64,000 nt of DNA from Sphingomonas natans (GTDB lineage: Bacteria; Pseudomonadota; Alphaproteobacteria; Sphingomonadales; Sphingomonadaceae): NCBI RefSeq assembly GCF_030546695.1, contig NZ_JAUOTP010000004.1, positions 248,001-312,000 of the forward strand, in the 5' to 3' direction. Positions 33,532 to 45,543 of the stretch are shown here, in pieces. The first letter of the stretch is position 1. Every line of letters starts with the position of its first letter. Made by a program: the position numbers and the translations under genes. The notes beneath the pieces are model-generated. The model was not told the origin of the DNA and searched no databases. It saw nothing but the letters and a program-made list of their open reading frames with translations.

Positions 33532-34362
33532 ATGCCCCGCGAGATCACCGCTTACTCGAACCCGCTCGTCAAGCGCGTGCGCAACCTGCGCGACAAGCGT
33601 CACCGCAAGGATGAAGGCCTGTTCCTCGCCGAAGGGCTGCGCATCCTCGCCGAGGCCGAGGAGACGGGCGTGCTGCCGCTCTGGCTGTTCTTCGCCGCCG
33701 ACGGCGCCGGCCACCCGATCGCGCGCCGGTTGATCGCCAAGGTCGAGGCGGCCGGCGGCGAGGCGATCGAAACGACGCGCGACATCCTCCACAAGCTTTC
33801 CGGCAAGGATAATCCGCAGACGGTGATCGGCGTCTATGCCCAGCCGGAGACGGGGCTGGAGCGGATCGATCGCAGCGCCGCGCCGATCTGGCTGGTCGCG
33901 CAATCGCTGCGTGATCCCGGCAATCTGGGGACGATGCTGCGCACCGGCGACGCAGTCGGCGCGGGCGGGCTGATCCTGATCGACGATTGCGTCGATCCCT
34001 TTTCGGTCGAGGCGGTCCGCGCGAGCATGGGCGCGATGTTCACCCAGAGGATCGCGCAGGCGCGCTGGCCCGATTTCCTCGCCTGGCTGCGCGCGGGGCC
34101 GGGGCTGCTCGTGGCGACGCATCTCGAGGCGAGCGTCGACTATCGCGTACCCGATTATGGCAAGCCGACGTTCCTGCTGATCGGCAATGAGGCGCAGGGT
34201 CTGCCGGCCGACTATGCCGCGGCGGCCGACGTCCGCGTCAAGATCCCGATGCGGGGCAAGGCGGACAGCCTCAACGCCGCGGTCGCCTGCGCCGTGATGG
34301 CCTATGAGGTGCTTGGCCGGATCGACGGGGTCCGGCCGCCCGCCTCCCGGGAGACTGCCTGA
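33532..34362 (+). CDS. SpoU/TrmH-family RNA 2'-O-methyltransferase
   Basis: SAM-dependent rRNA or tRNA ribose methyltransferase of 276 residues. The N-terminal substrate-binding domain contains YSNPLVKRVRNLRDKRHRKD and FLAEGLRILAEA. The trefoil-knot domain has the three SpoU motifs DPGNLGTMLRTGDAV, FLLIGNEAQGLP and IPMRGKADSLNAAVACA. The N-terminal domain suggests an rRNA target as in RlmB-like enzymes, but the exact nucleotide is unknown. It follows the divergent DUF2252 gene. Confidence 0.9.
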   Translation: MPREITAYSNPLVKRVRNLRDKRHRKDEGLFLAEGLRILAEAEETGVLPLWLFFAADGAGHPIARRLIAKVEAAGGEAIETTRDILHKLSGKDNPQTVIGVYAQPETGLERIDRSAAPIWLVAQSLRDPGNLGTMLRTGDAVGAGGLILIDDCVDPFSVEAVRASMGAMFTQRIAQARWPDFLAWLRAGPGLLVATHLEASVDYRVPDYGKPTFLLIGNEAQGLPADYAAAADVRVKIPMRGKADSLNAAVACAVMAYEVLGRIDGVRPPASRETA

Positions 34363-34477
34363 TCGAGGCGAGTTGTCGCTGTCTTGCCAGGTCACCAAGG
34401 GCTTGAAATGCCTTGAGAAGGCTTAGAACCGACGTAGCGTTAACGGTTGATCAGGGTTGCGGTGGCATGAGGGAAAG

Positions 34478-35743
34478 ATGGTATCCCCAGCCACCTTGCC
34501 GCCCAACACCGAACGCAGGGTCCTCGCTCTCATCGAGATCGTGCGCTTCGAGGTCCTCAAACGGACCGTGGGCTATGCGTCGGCAACCAATTTGTTGCTC
34601 ACGGTGGCGGAGAAAGTCAGCGATCTTCCGGGCTGCATCTCCGCGCGCGGCGACCGACACTATGTAGAGGTCATGCTCGCCTGCACGCCGGGCGCGGATC
34701 TCAGAGCCGAGCTCCATGCGGTGGCGGGTGCGATCAGCGGCCCGATCGACATCGGCGGCTATGAATTCAGTCTCTGCGTCCGGATGGGTGCTGCCGAAGC
34801 GCATCCCTACGAGGATATGGCGGCTTTGTTCGGCCGCGCCGAAAGCGCGCTGGCCCGCGCCAACGAGCAGCACAAGCTGATCGCGATCGCGCTGCCCGAA
34901 GACGAATCCGCCTTCGCCAGCCGGCTCACCTTCATGTGCGGGCTGCAGAAGGCGATCCGCGAGGACGAGCTGGAGCTTCATTACCAGCCGAAGATCCGCG
35001 CACGATCGGGCAAGACCGCGGCGCTGGAGGCGCTGGTCCGCTGGAACCACCCGACCGAGGGCATGATCCCGCCCGATCGCTTCATCGGCCTGGCCGAGGA
35101 AACCGGCGATATCACCAAGCTTACCGAGTGGGTGATCCGCCGCGCGATCGCCGATCAGGGACGGCTGCTGAAGCTCGGCCACAAGCTGCCGATCGACGTC
35201 AACATATCAGGCGTGATGATCGCCGATCCCAATTTCGCCTGGGATACGCTGATGCTGTTCACCGCCGTGCAGGGCGATATCGGCTTCGAGATCACCGAGA
35301 CGGCGATGATCGCCGATCCCGCCCGCGCTCTGGAAAATCTGCGCACGATCGCCGATGCGGGGATCAAGCTCGCCATCGACGATTATGGCTCCGGCTTCTC
35401 CTCGCTCGCGTATCTGCAGCAATTGCCGGTGAGCGAGCTCAAGATCGACAAGATCTTCATCTCGCGGCTGGCGAGCGGCCAGCGCGACCCGCTGCTCGTC
35501 CGCTCGACGATCGAACTCGCGCATGCGCTGGAGATGGAAGTGACCGCCGAGGGCGTGGACTCGCCCGAGGCGCTTGCCTTGCTGCAGGTCATGGGCTGCG
35601 ACATGCTCCAGGGCTTCCACCTGTCGCGCCCCCTGCCCTTCGACCGGCTCGTCACCTATCTCGAGTCCGAGAGCGCGAATGCGAGCGCGCCGATGACGAC
35701 ATCGCACCAATTGCTGCGCGGCCGCCTCGCCCGCGCAAGATAG
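34478..35743 (+). CDS. EAL-domain c-di-GMP phosphodiesterase with degenerate GGDEF-like N-terminus
   Basis: A 421-residue cytosolic protein. Residues 1-140 look like a worn GGDEF domain without the signature motif. The C-terminal EAL domain keeps all catalytic elements: the ALEALVRWNHP glutamate, the asparagine in DVNISGVM, ITETAM, IDDYGSGFSSLAYL, the KIDKIFI lysine, VTAEGVDSPEAL, and QGFHLSRPLP. Active hydrolysis of c-di-GMP is therefore expected. ATG 34478 with GAGG five bases ahead is preferred to TTG 34457. It lies just upstream of the S8 autotransporter, separated by a short hairpin region. Confidence 0.9.
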   Translation: MVSPATLPPNTERRVLALIEIVRFEVLKRTVGYASATNLLLTVAEKVSDLPGCISARGDRHYVEVMLACTPGADLRAELHAVAGAISGPIDIGGYEFSLCVRMGAAEAHPYEDMAALFGRAESALARANEQHKLIAIALPEDESAFASRLTFMCGLQKAIREDELELHYQPKIRARSGKTAALEALVRWNHPTEGMIPPDRFIGLAEETGDITKLTEWVIRRAIADQGRLLKLGHKLPIDVNISGVMIADPNFAWDTLMLFTAVQGDIGFEITETAMIADPARALENLRTIADAGIKLAIDDYGSGFSSLAYLQQLPVSELKIDKIFISRLASGQRDPLLVRSTIELAHALEMEVTAEGVDSPEALALLQVMGCDMLQGFHLSRPLPFDRLVTYLESESANASAPMTTSHQLLRGRLARAR

Positions 35744-35794
35744 ATAATTTTCGTTTAAGCTTCCTTCTAAGAAGCTCCGAAAGCCCGGCACGGC

Positions 35795-38700
35795 ATGGCA
35801 GCTGAGAAGACTGCAAAAAAAAGAGAATTGCCGGTGCCGATTATGAAATTGCGACGCTCGACCGTGCTGCTGAAAGCGGCCTTGCTGGCGGGGATTGCGT
35901 TGCCGGGCACCGCGTTCGCCGCGCCGGCTATCACGCCGCCGACGCCGTCTGCCGCCGTGCCGCCGGCGCTGACCTTGCTGGACCTCGACCTGCTGGGCGC
36001 AGACACGTCCGCCGCGCCCGCCGATCCCAGCCGCACGATCAGACCCTATTACGGCAATATCAATGCCTTCTACGGGACCATCAACGCGTTTTATGGCAAC
36101 ATCAACGCCTTCTACGGCAATATTAATGCGTTCTACGGGAACATCAACGCCTTCTATGGCAACATCAATGCGTTTTACGGGAACATCAACGCCTTCTGGG
36201 GCGACATCAATTCCGTCTACGGCAACATGGCCGCCTTTGCCGACGGGACCGCGACCATCGACGGCTATGCCAAGCCGCAATGGACGGCGATGGCCGGCTT
36301 CTGGGGCGGACTGACCAACCAGTGGGTCGCGCTCGACAGCCAGTGGAGCGCCGCGGCCGGCACGCAAGATTACGGCGCCGTCGCGGGCGGGCTGCGCGGG
36401 CTCGTCGATACCTCACGCAATTTCTGGGGCGCCGCCGTGCAGTCGCGCACCGGCAAGAGCTTCGACGACGGCTTTGCCAATCCCCTGTTCGCGCGCTTCG
36501 GAATCGACCCCAACGACCCGAACAGCCTGGCCAGCCTCGACGCGGCGACCCGGCAGCGCTTCTACATCAGCTGGTACGATCAGCTGATGAACTATGCGGG
36601 CGCGGACCATGTCGATTGGTGGATGAAGGCGGTCAACTGGTCGCCGGCGCTGACGACAACGCTGGGATCGGCCAAGCGCGCGACGATCGGCCTCCTCGAT
36701 TTCTCGATCACGGGCAACGCGACGCTGAGCGACAATGTCAGCAAGTTCGGCGGCGTCTCGACCTTCTCCAACGGCCACGGCACCGCCGTCGCCGGGCTGA
36801 TGGTGGCGCCGATCGACGGCACGGGCGTGATGGGCATCGCGCCCAATGCCACCGTCGTCGCCTATAATCCGTTCGACGCGAGCGGCACTTCCAATTGGGA
36901 CGACATCACCAAGGGCGTGCTGATGCTGTCGAAGAGCGGCGCGGGCATCGTCAACATGTCGCTTGGCATCCCCGGCTGGACCTTCAATCCCGGCTGGAAC
37001 CAGGTCTTCACGAACAGCGACGTCAAGAAGGTCGCGCAGAACACCGTCTTCGTCATCGCCGCGGGCAATAGCGGCGTCTCGCAGACCGAGAATGTGAAGT
37101 GGGATTTCGACAAGAATCCCGAGTTCCTGCTCGTCGGCTCGGTCGATCCCAACGGGACGATCTCCAACTTCTCGAACCGCCCGGGCACCGCCTGCCTGAT
37201 CGACAAGAGCAGCAAGTGCGTGGCCGGCAACGAGCTGATGAACCGCTTCATCGTCGCACCCGGCGAATTGCTGCTGGTCGCAGACGATAGCGGCGGAATC
37301 ACGCGCATGTCGGGCACGTCCTTCGCCGCGCCGCTCGTCTCGGGCACGATCGCGCTGATGCAGGGACGCTGGCCGTGGCTGGTCAACTATCCGGCCGAGA
37401 CGGTCAGCATCGTGCTCAAGTCCGCCAAGGATCTCGGGGCACCGGGCGTCGATCCGGTCTATGGCGTCGGCGAGCTTGACGTCACCGCCGCGCTCTCGCC
37501 GCTCGATCCCACCAAACTCGTCTGGTACGCGCCCGGTCCGCTCGGATCGATGGTCCCGACGACGGCGAAGATGCTTCAGACGACCGGCTCAGCCGCCAAA
37601 TGGGAGGCGAACGGCGTCTATGTCACGCTGTTCGAGAAGATCGGCAATACGCAGCGCGACTTCGCGGTGCCCCTCTCCAGCCGGCTCTACGGGCAGAGCG
37701 TGACCTCCGCCGACGGCAGCAAGCAGATGCTGATGAGCTATCTGACCGGACGCGCGCTCGGCTGGCTCGGCCAGGGCGGCGCGAGCGGCTTTGCGAGCTT
37801 CGCCGAACGGACCGCACCCGTCGGCGTCAGCGGCGATGTCGAGGTGACGACGGCGATGGCGCCGCGTGCGCCCGTTTATGGCTTCCGCGACGGGCGCATG
37901 CCCTATCAGACGAGCGTGCGCGTCGCCGCCGCCGACGGCAAGGCGGGCTTCCGCATGGGCGTGGGCGACGGCGCGGTCGCGCTCGGCCAGCGACAGGGGC
38001 TGGCGATGATCTCGGACTATGACGTCGATGCGGGCGGTGCGAACCCGCTGCTCGGCATGGCATCGGGCGGCGCCTATGCGACCGCCGATGCGCGTCTGTC
38101 GCCGACGATCCGCGTCTCGGCCGGCTACACGGACCGCAACCGGCAGCGCGACACGCGGACGCTCGGGATGCGCGAGCTGACCTTGCTCGGCGGCACGCGC
38201 GACGCCGCCAGCGCGCAGCACGTCTCGATCGAATATCGTCCGGCATCCGCGCTCACGCTGACCGCGGCGATGACGCATCTTGCCGAAGACAATGCCGTGC
38301 TCGGCGTCCGCTCGCTGGACCCGAACGACTTTGCCAAGGGATCGGCGAGCGACGGCGTGACGATGGGCGCGGATATCGCGCTCGGTCACGGTCTGGGCCT
38401 CGCCGTCTCGGCGACGCGCGCGCGCACCCGCGATCGCGGCGGCGCGGATCGCAATCTCAGCCTCTCCGGCAACGGCCTCACCACATCCGCCTATGAAGTG
38501 GCGGTCAGCGCCGCGAACCTGTTCGATCGCAGGGACAGCATCCGGTTTGCCGTCTCGCAGCCCATGTATGTCGAAGCGGGGCGGTTCGATTTCAGCTCGG
38601 TCGAGGTGATCGATCGCGACACCGGCGAGATCGGCGTCGTCAGCCGCAGCTTCGCGCCACCGCGCGAGGCGCGCATGTTCGTGGGCGAGATGCTCTACGG

Positions 38701-38824
38701 TCGCAGCTTCAACGGCGGCATGGGCGAGATCCAGCTGTTCGGCCGCGCCCAATTGCGGCCGAGCGCCGCGGCGCAGGGCACCCCTGCGCTGATGGCGGGC
38801 ACGCGCGTCTCCTTCGGCTTCTGA
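35795..38824 (+). CDS. S8 subtilisin-like protease with heptapeptide array and C-terminal beta-barrel (autotransporter)
   Basis: Surface or secreted serine protease of 1009 residues. A signal peptide (KLRRSTVLLKAALLAGIALP, cleavage near AFA) starts at an internal ATG, 35843, which may be the true start. Residues 87-142 are a tandem array of NINAFYG heptads. The peptidase domain follows with D302 in IGLLDFSITG, H328 in SNGHGTAVAGLM, oxyanion N in AAGNSGV and S509 in MSGTSFAAPLVSG. The C-terminal 300 residues alternate in barrel-like fashion and end GTRVSFGF with terminal phenylalanine, fitting an autotransporter translocator. A response regulator gene starts 7 bases after its stop. The protease substrate is unknown; it may release its own or another passenger. 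Confidence 0.88.
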   Translation: MAAEKTAKKRELPVPIMKLRRSTVLLKAALLAGIALPGTAFAAPAITPPTPSAAVPPALTLLDLDLLGADTSAAPADPSRTIRPYYGNINAFYGTINAFYGNINAFYGNINAFYGNINAFYGNINAFYGNINAFWGDINSVYGNMAAFADGTATIDGYAKPQWTAMAGFWGGLTNQWVALDSQWSAAAGTQDYGAVAGGLRGLVDTSRNFWGAAVQSRTGKSFDDGFANPLFARFGIDPNDPNSLASLDAATRQRFYISWYDQLMNYAGADHVDWWMKAVNWSPALTTTLGSAKRATIGLLDFSITGNATLSDNVSKFGGVSTFSNGHGTAVAGLMVAPIDGTGVMGIAPNATVVAYNPFDASGTSNWDDITKGVLMLSKSGAGIVNMSLGIPGWTFNPGWNQVFTNSDVKKVAQNTVFVIAAGNSGVSQTENVKWDFDKNPEFLLVGSVDPNGTISNFSNRPGTACLIDKSSKCVAGNELMNRFIVAPGELLLVADDSGGITRMSGTSFAAPLVSGTIALMQGRWPWLVNYPAETVSIVLKSAKDLGAPGVDPVYGVGELDVTAALSPLDPTKLVWYAPGPLGSMVPTTAKMLQTTGSAAKWEANGVYVTLFEKIGNTQRDFAVPLSSRLYGQSVTSADGSKQMLMSYLTGRALGWLGQGGASGFASFAERTAPVGVSGDVEVTTAMAPRAPVYGFRDGRMPYQTSVRVAAADGKAGFRMGVGDGAVALGQRQGLAMISDYDVDAGGANPLLGMASGGAYATADARLSPTIRVSAGYTDRNRQRDTRTLGMRELTLLGGTRDAASAQHVSIEYRPASALTLTAAMTHLAEDNAVLGVRSLDPNDFAKGSASDGVTMGADIALGHGLGLAVSATRARTRDRGGADRNLSLSGNGLTTSAYEVAVSAANLFDRRDSIRFAVSQPMYVEAGRFDFSSVEVIDRDTGEIGVVSRSFAPPREARMFVGEMLYGRSFNGGMGEIQLFGRAQLRPSAAAQGTPALMAGTRVSFGF
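36053..36220 (+). repeat. 21-base tandem array encoding NINAFYG heptads
   Basis: Eight in-frame 21-base units. Units 1-7 encode GNINAFY, with T for the first N in unit 2 and W for Y in unit 7; unit 8 is the decayed GDINSVY. Synonymous codons vary among units (aac/aat, ttc/ttt, tac/tat), so the peptide is conserved more strictly than the DNA. A partial ninth unit (GNMAAF) follows. Confidence 0.95.
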
Positions 38825-38831
38825 GACCGAC

Positions 38832-39221
38832 ATGATGCGGATCCTCTATGTCGAGGACGACAGCATGAACCGCCGGGTGGTGCGTGACATGTTCGCGAGC
38901 CTGGGCATGAATATCGACGAGGCGCCCGACGTCGCGACGGGGCTTCGCATGGTGGAGGAGGAGCATTTCGACGCGATCGTCACCGATCTGATGATGCCGG
39001 GGGCGGATGGGCTCGCGCTGATCCGCGCGATCCGGCGTCGTGCCGATGCAGGCGCCGCGGTGCCGATCCTGGTGCTGACGGCCGACACGTCCGACCTCGC
39101 CCGCGACAAGTGCATCAGCGGCGGCGCGAACGGCGTCATGACGAAGCCCGTGGGAATCACGACGCTGGTGGAGCGGCTCGGCACCGTCATCGCCGCCTCG
39201 ACGGGCATGATCTTCGCCTGA
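38832..39221 (+). CDS. Single-domain response regulator (CheY-like)
   Basis: A 129-residue receiver with no output domain. Acidic pocket YVEDDSMN, phosphoacceptor D52 in VTDLMMPGADG, threonine in VLTADTSD and lysine in GVMTKPVG are all present, so it should be phosphorylatable. It starts 7 bases after the S8 autotransporter stop and is likely co-transcribed. It is clearly homologous over its length to the convergent regulator at 39248-39631 (shared VEDDxMNRRVVxDM, TGLRM and GANxVxxKPV). Probably a phosphorelay intermediate or output by protein-protein contact. Confidence 0.9.
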   Translation: MMRILYVEDDSMNRRVVRDMFASLGMNIDEAPDVATGLRMVEEEHFDAIVTDLMMPGADGLALIRAIRRRADAGAAVPILVLTADTSDLARDKCISGGANGVMTKPVGITTLVERLGTVIAASTGMIFA

Positions 39222-39247
39222 AGATCCGGCCGCGTAGGACGACCCGG

Positions 39248-39631
39248 TCAGAGGATCAGGTCGTCATCCGAGGCCAGCGTATCGCCCAGCGCATCGAACA
39301 GCGCCTCCATCGCAACCGGCTTGCCCAGCACTTCGTTGGCGCCATCCGCGAGGCAGGTCTCGCGCAGCCCCAGGCCCGCATCCGCGGTGATCACGATGAT
39401 CGGCGTCTGGGCCTTGCTGTCGGTGCGCGCGCGAATGTGGCGAACTGCCGTCAGCCCATCCATGCCGGGCATGCGCAGGTCCATCAGGATCGCGTCATAC
39501 TCCTCGGCGTCGATCATGCGCAGGCCGGTCTCGGCATCCTGTGCCTCCTCCATCGTGACGCCGACGATCGTCAGCATGTCCTTCACGACACGCCGGTTCA
39601 TCGCATCGTCTTCGACGAAAAGCACACGCAT
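39248..39631 (-). CDS. Single-domain response regulator, paralog of neighbour
   Basis: A 127-residue stand-alone receiver: VEDDAMNRR acidic pocket, phosphoacceptor D51 in LMDLRMPGMDG, VITADAG, and lysine in LGKPVAM. It lies 61 bases downstream of the TPR histidine kinase on the same strand, so it is the likely cognate receiver of that kinase. Convergent with its paralog 26 bases away. Confidence 0.9.
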   Translation of the reverse strand: MRVLFVEDDAMNRRVVKDMLTIVGVTMEEAQDAETGLRMIDAEEYDAILMDLRMPGMDGLTAVRHIRARTDSKAQTPIIVITADAGLGLRETCLADGANEVLGKPVAMEALFDALGDTLASDDDLIL

Positions 39632-39692
39632 ACGGATTCCTGTCGTTCAGGGATTTGGCGCTAGAAGTTCAGGATGAACATAGGGTTACGCG

Positions 39693-42158
<2,466 letters not shown>

Positions 42159-42318
42159 GCCTAACGGGATCCTAAAGCACGGAAGTCCGCCTATCGATTG
42201 TTACGGCCCCGCAATCCGGCTGCGACAATGGCGCCCTGATCCGGGCATCGCAAAGCCCGCGAAACATCGGCGCAAAGAGCCGCGGCCACGGGCGTCCCCG
42301 CACAGAACGAGGATTGCC

Positions 42319-45300
42319 ATGCGCCGATTGCCCGCGCCGACCTGCCTGCTCCGCATCGCTCTGGCGCCAATGGCGCTCACCTTCACGATGGCGCCGGCCC
42401 GCGCCGACACGACGATCTCGACCGCGACGACCGCCAACCAGCAGACCTCGACCGCCAATGCAGGCGCCGCCGACAATCTCGTCATCTCCTCGACCGGCAG
42501 CATCGCGCCACCCGCGGGCACAGCGATCACGATCGACAGCAACAACACGGTCAGCAATGCGGGATCGATCACGGCATCGGGCATCGACGGCGTCATCGCG
42601 ATCGGCGGCGGCGGCGGCTTCGCTTCGGGCATCGTCAACACCGGCACGATCACGATCGACGAGACCTATGCGGCGGCCGATGCCAATAGCGACGGCGTCG
42701 TCGACGGGCCGTTCGCGAGCGGATCGTCGCGCTACGGCATCCGCCTGAGCGGCACGGGCGCGTTCACCGGCGCGATCAACAGCAGCGGTGCGATCACGAT
42801 CAAGGGCAATGATTCCGGCGGGATCTTCAGCAGCGTCCCCATCATCGGCAGCGTGACGACGAGCGCCGCGATCACGGTGACGGGCGATCGCGGCTATGGC
42901 ATCCGCCTGGGCGACGTCAGCGGCAATGTGACGGTCGCCGGCACGGTGGCGGCGATCGGCCAATCGTCGGTCGGCGTCGCGCTGACCGGCGATATCGGCG
43001 GATCCTTGGTCGTCCACAGCTCGATCAGCGCGACCGGATACAGCTCGACGACGCTGCCGACGACGCTCACGAGCCTCGGCGCGGACAATCTGCTGCAGGG
43101 CGGCGCGGCGCTCGCGATCGGCGGCAACGTGGCGGGCGGCGTCCTCATCGCGACGACCACCACCTCGACCGACACGACGCTGGACACGGACGGCGACGGG
43201 ATCGTCGACACCAGCGAGGGCACGGGCACGGTGGTCAGCACCGGATCGGCGCCTGCCTTGCTGATCGGATCGGCGACGCGCGACGTGACGCTGGGGCTGG
43301 TGCCGAGCCGCACCGTAGGCCTGGCGATCGACGGCGGGATCACCGCGGCGGGCATCTATGCCGGCTTCGATGCAACCGCCGTGCGGATCGGCGGGCTGGG
43401 CGGTGCGGTGGGCATCGCCGGCGGCGCGACCGTTCTGGGATCGGTATCCGCGACGTCCAACGGCGCCACGGCCACGGGCATTGCGATCGGCGCGGGGGCG
43501 ACCCTGCCCTCGCTCGTCATCAGCGGCTCGGTCGGCGCGTCCAGCGGGACGAATGCGGGCGGCGCTGCGCGCGGCATCGTGATCGAGACCGGCGCGTCGC
43601 TGCCGACGATCACCAATGCCGGCGCGATGACCGTCGGCGTCACCACCGGGACCGGCATGGCGACGGGCATCCTCGATGCCTCGGGAACGCTGGCCACGCT
43701 GACCAATAGCGGCTCGATCTCGGTTTCCGACGCTGCCGGCACGGGCCGCGCGATCGACGTCTCGGCAAACGTAAGCGGCTTCAGCTACGTCCAAGCGCTG
43801 GCAAGTTCGACCGCGACCGCCCCTTTCCTCACCGGTGCGATCGTCACGGGCGGCGGGAATGACAGTATCGCGGCCAGCGCCGGCACTTTGACCTCGGCCG
43901 CGACGCTCGGCGCGGGCAACGATCAGGTCGCCCTCAGCGGCACCGCCGCCTGGACCGGCACGATCGGCTTCGGCACCGGCGATGACAGCCTGTCGCTCGC
44001 CGACACGGCGCGGTTCGTCGGCACGGTGGATTTCGGGACGGGCGCGGACACGCTGACGATCGGCAGCGGCGCCGCATTCAGCGGCCAGATCCTCGACACG
44101 ATCGGGCACACCAACGTCACGGTGACCGGCGGTACGCTGGCGCTGACGAACGCGGCCACGTCCTCGATCGGCAGCCTCGCGATCAACGGCGGCACGCTGG
44201 GCGTGACGATCGATCCGGCATCGGGTGCGCACAGCCTGCTCGCCGTCGCCGGGGCGACGACGATCACGGGTGTCTCGACCGTGAAGGTCACGCTTTCCAC
44301 ATTGGGGCTGGGCACGGGCAGCTTCACCGTGCTGACGAGCGGGACGCTGTCCGGCAGCGCCAATTTCGGGCTCTCGATCGATGCTTTGCCCTATCTGCTC
44401 ACGGGATCGGTGACGGGTAACGACGCGGCCGGCACGGTCACCGTCAACCTGCTGCGCAAGTCCGCCACCGAGCTTGGTTTCCGGCGATCGGAGGCGGCGG
44501 CGTATGACGCGGTCTATGCGGCGATCGCGGGCAACAGCGCGCTGACCGGGCTGTTCCTCGGGCTGACCGACCGCGACACGACCCTGCGCCGCTACCGCCA
44601 GATGCTGCCCGATCATGCCGGTGGCCTGTTCGACGCGCTGAGCGGCGGGGAACGCCTCGTCGCCCCCGGCGCCAGCGCGGTTCCGTGGAAGGACCTCGGC
44701 TCGGTCAGCCTATGGGTGCAGGAAGCGCAGTGGAACAACCGGCAGCATGCCGAGGATACGCCCGGCTATTCGGCGACCGGCTTCGGGCTTTCCGCGGGCG
44801 GCGATGTCGATACCGGCGGGTTCGGGCGGATCGGCCTGTCGCTCGGCTTCATCTATGGCGACGTGAAGAATGGCGGCGGCAATAACGAGGTGACCGCCAG
44901 CCTCTTCCAGGGCGGCGCCTATTGGCTCACCGATTGGGGCGGCTTCCATTTTTCGGCCAACGGATCCTTCGGCGGTGTCGTCGCCTCCAGCGTGCGATCG
45001 ATCGGGGCGAGCACGAGCGCGTCCGGATCGCTGCTCACCAGCAATGGCGACTGGAACGGAACGATGCTGTCGGCCGGCGGCAAGGCGAGCTGGGAGGCGC
45101 ATCTCGGCGCCTTCTACCTGCGCCCGGCGGCGACCATCTCCTACGCGAAGCTCCACGAACAGGCGCATGACGAGACCGGCGGCGGCACGGGCTTCGACCT
45201 GTCGATCGACGGTCGCAACAGCGACGAGCTGGCGGCGACGGGTACGGTCGCGCTGGGCCTGCATCTCGGCAAGCAGACCGACGAGGATTCGATCGTCGGC

Positions 45301-45543
45301 CACGTCGAGATCGAGGGCGGGCGGCGCGAGATTTTGGGCGGCACGATCGGCGCGACGACCGCGCGCTTCACCGGCGGCAACGATTTCACTTTGCTGCCCG
45401 AGGATCGCACGAGCGGCTTCACGGGCGGGGTCAATGCTTCGATCGGCTCCTCCACCTTTCGCTTCGTGGCCGGCGTCAATGCCGAGCAACGCGAGGGCTA
45501 TCGCTCGCTTTCGGGCCAATTGGGGCTGCGCAGCGCCTTCTGA
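42319..45543 (+). CDS. Autotransporter with beta-helix-like passenger
   Basis: A 1074-residue exported protein. The signal peptide ends near PARA (about residue 29). The passenger (about residues 30-780) is rich in Gly, Ser, Thr and Ala with recurring VSNAGSITASG, VNTGTITID and LTNSGSISVS motifs. These are typical of parallel beta-helices in large surface proteins. The C-terminal 290 residues form the autotransporter barrel, from SLWVQEAQWNNRQ through alternating strands to GQLGLRSAF with terminal phenylalanine. AGGA precedes the ATG. It is divergent from the TPR kinase, which may control it. A role in adhesion or aggregation is plausible, but the sequence does not fix one. Confidence 0.88.
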   Translation: MRRLPAPTCLLRIALAPMALTFTMAPARADTTISTATTANQQTSTANAGAADNLVISSTGSIAPPAGTAITIDSNNTVSNAGSITASGIDGVIAIGGGGGFASGIVNTGTITIDETYAAADANSDGVVDGPFASGSSRYGIRLSGTGAFTGAINSSGAITIKGNDSGGIFSSVPIIGSVTTSAAITVTGDRGYGIRLGDVSGNVTVAGTVAAIGQSSVGVALTGDIGGSLVVHSSISATGYSSTTLPTTLTSLGADNLLQGGAALAIGGNVAGGVLIATTTTSTDTTLDTDGDGIVDTSEGTGTVVSTGSAPALLIGSATRDVTLGLVPSRTVGLAIDGGITAAGIYAGFDATAVRIGGLGGAVGIAGGATVLGSVSATSNGATATGIAIGAGATLPSLVISGSVGASSGTNAGGAARGIVIETGASLPTITNAGAMTVGVTTGTGMATGILDASGTLATLTNSGSISVSDAAGTGRAIDVSANVSGFSYVQALASSTATAPFLTGAIVTGGGNDSIAASAGTLTSAATLGAGNDQVALSGTAAWTGTIGFGTGDDSLSLADTARFVGTVDFGTGADTLTIGSGAAFSGQILDTIGHTNVTVTGGTLALTNAATSSIGSLAINGGTLGVTIDPASGAHSLLAVAGATTITGVSTVKVTLSTLGLGTGSFTVLTSGTLSGSANFGLSIDALPYLLTGSVTGNDAAGTVTVNLLRKSATELGFRRSEAAAYDAVYAAIAGNSALTGLFLGLTDRDTTLRRYRQMLPDHAGGLFDALSGGERLVAPGASAVPWKDLGSVSLWVQEAQWNNRQHAEDTPGYSATGFGLSAGGDVDTGGFGRIGLSLGFIYGDVKNGGGNNEVTASLFQGGAYWLTDWGGFHFSANGSFGGVVASSVRSIGASTSASGSLLTSNGDWNGTMLSAGGKASWEAHLGAFYLRPAATISYAKLHEQAHDETGGGTGFDLSIDGRNSDELAATGTVALGLHLGKQTDEDSIVGHVEIEGGRREILGGTIGATTARFTGGNDFTLLPEDRTSGFTGGVNASIGSSTFRFVAGVNAEQREGYRSLSGQLGLRSAF

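Noticed and set aside
35808-35826. A-rich run near the S8 protease start as a frameshift site
   Set aside because: The frame is continuous through it and an internal ATG with a good signal peptide lies downstream, so no shift is needed.
36053-36220. Possible CRISPR-like array
   Set aside because: Units are contiguous 21-base coding repeats without spacers, in frame within the protease gene.
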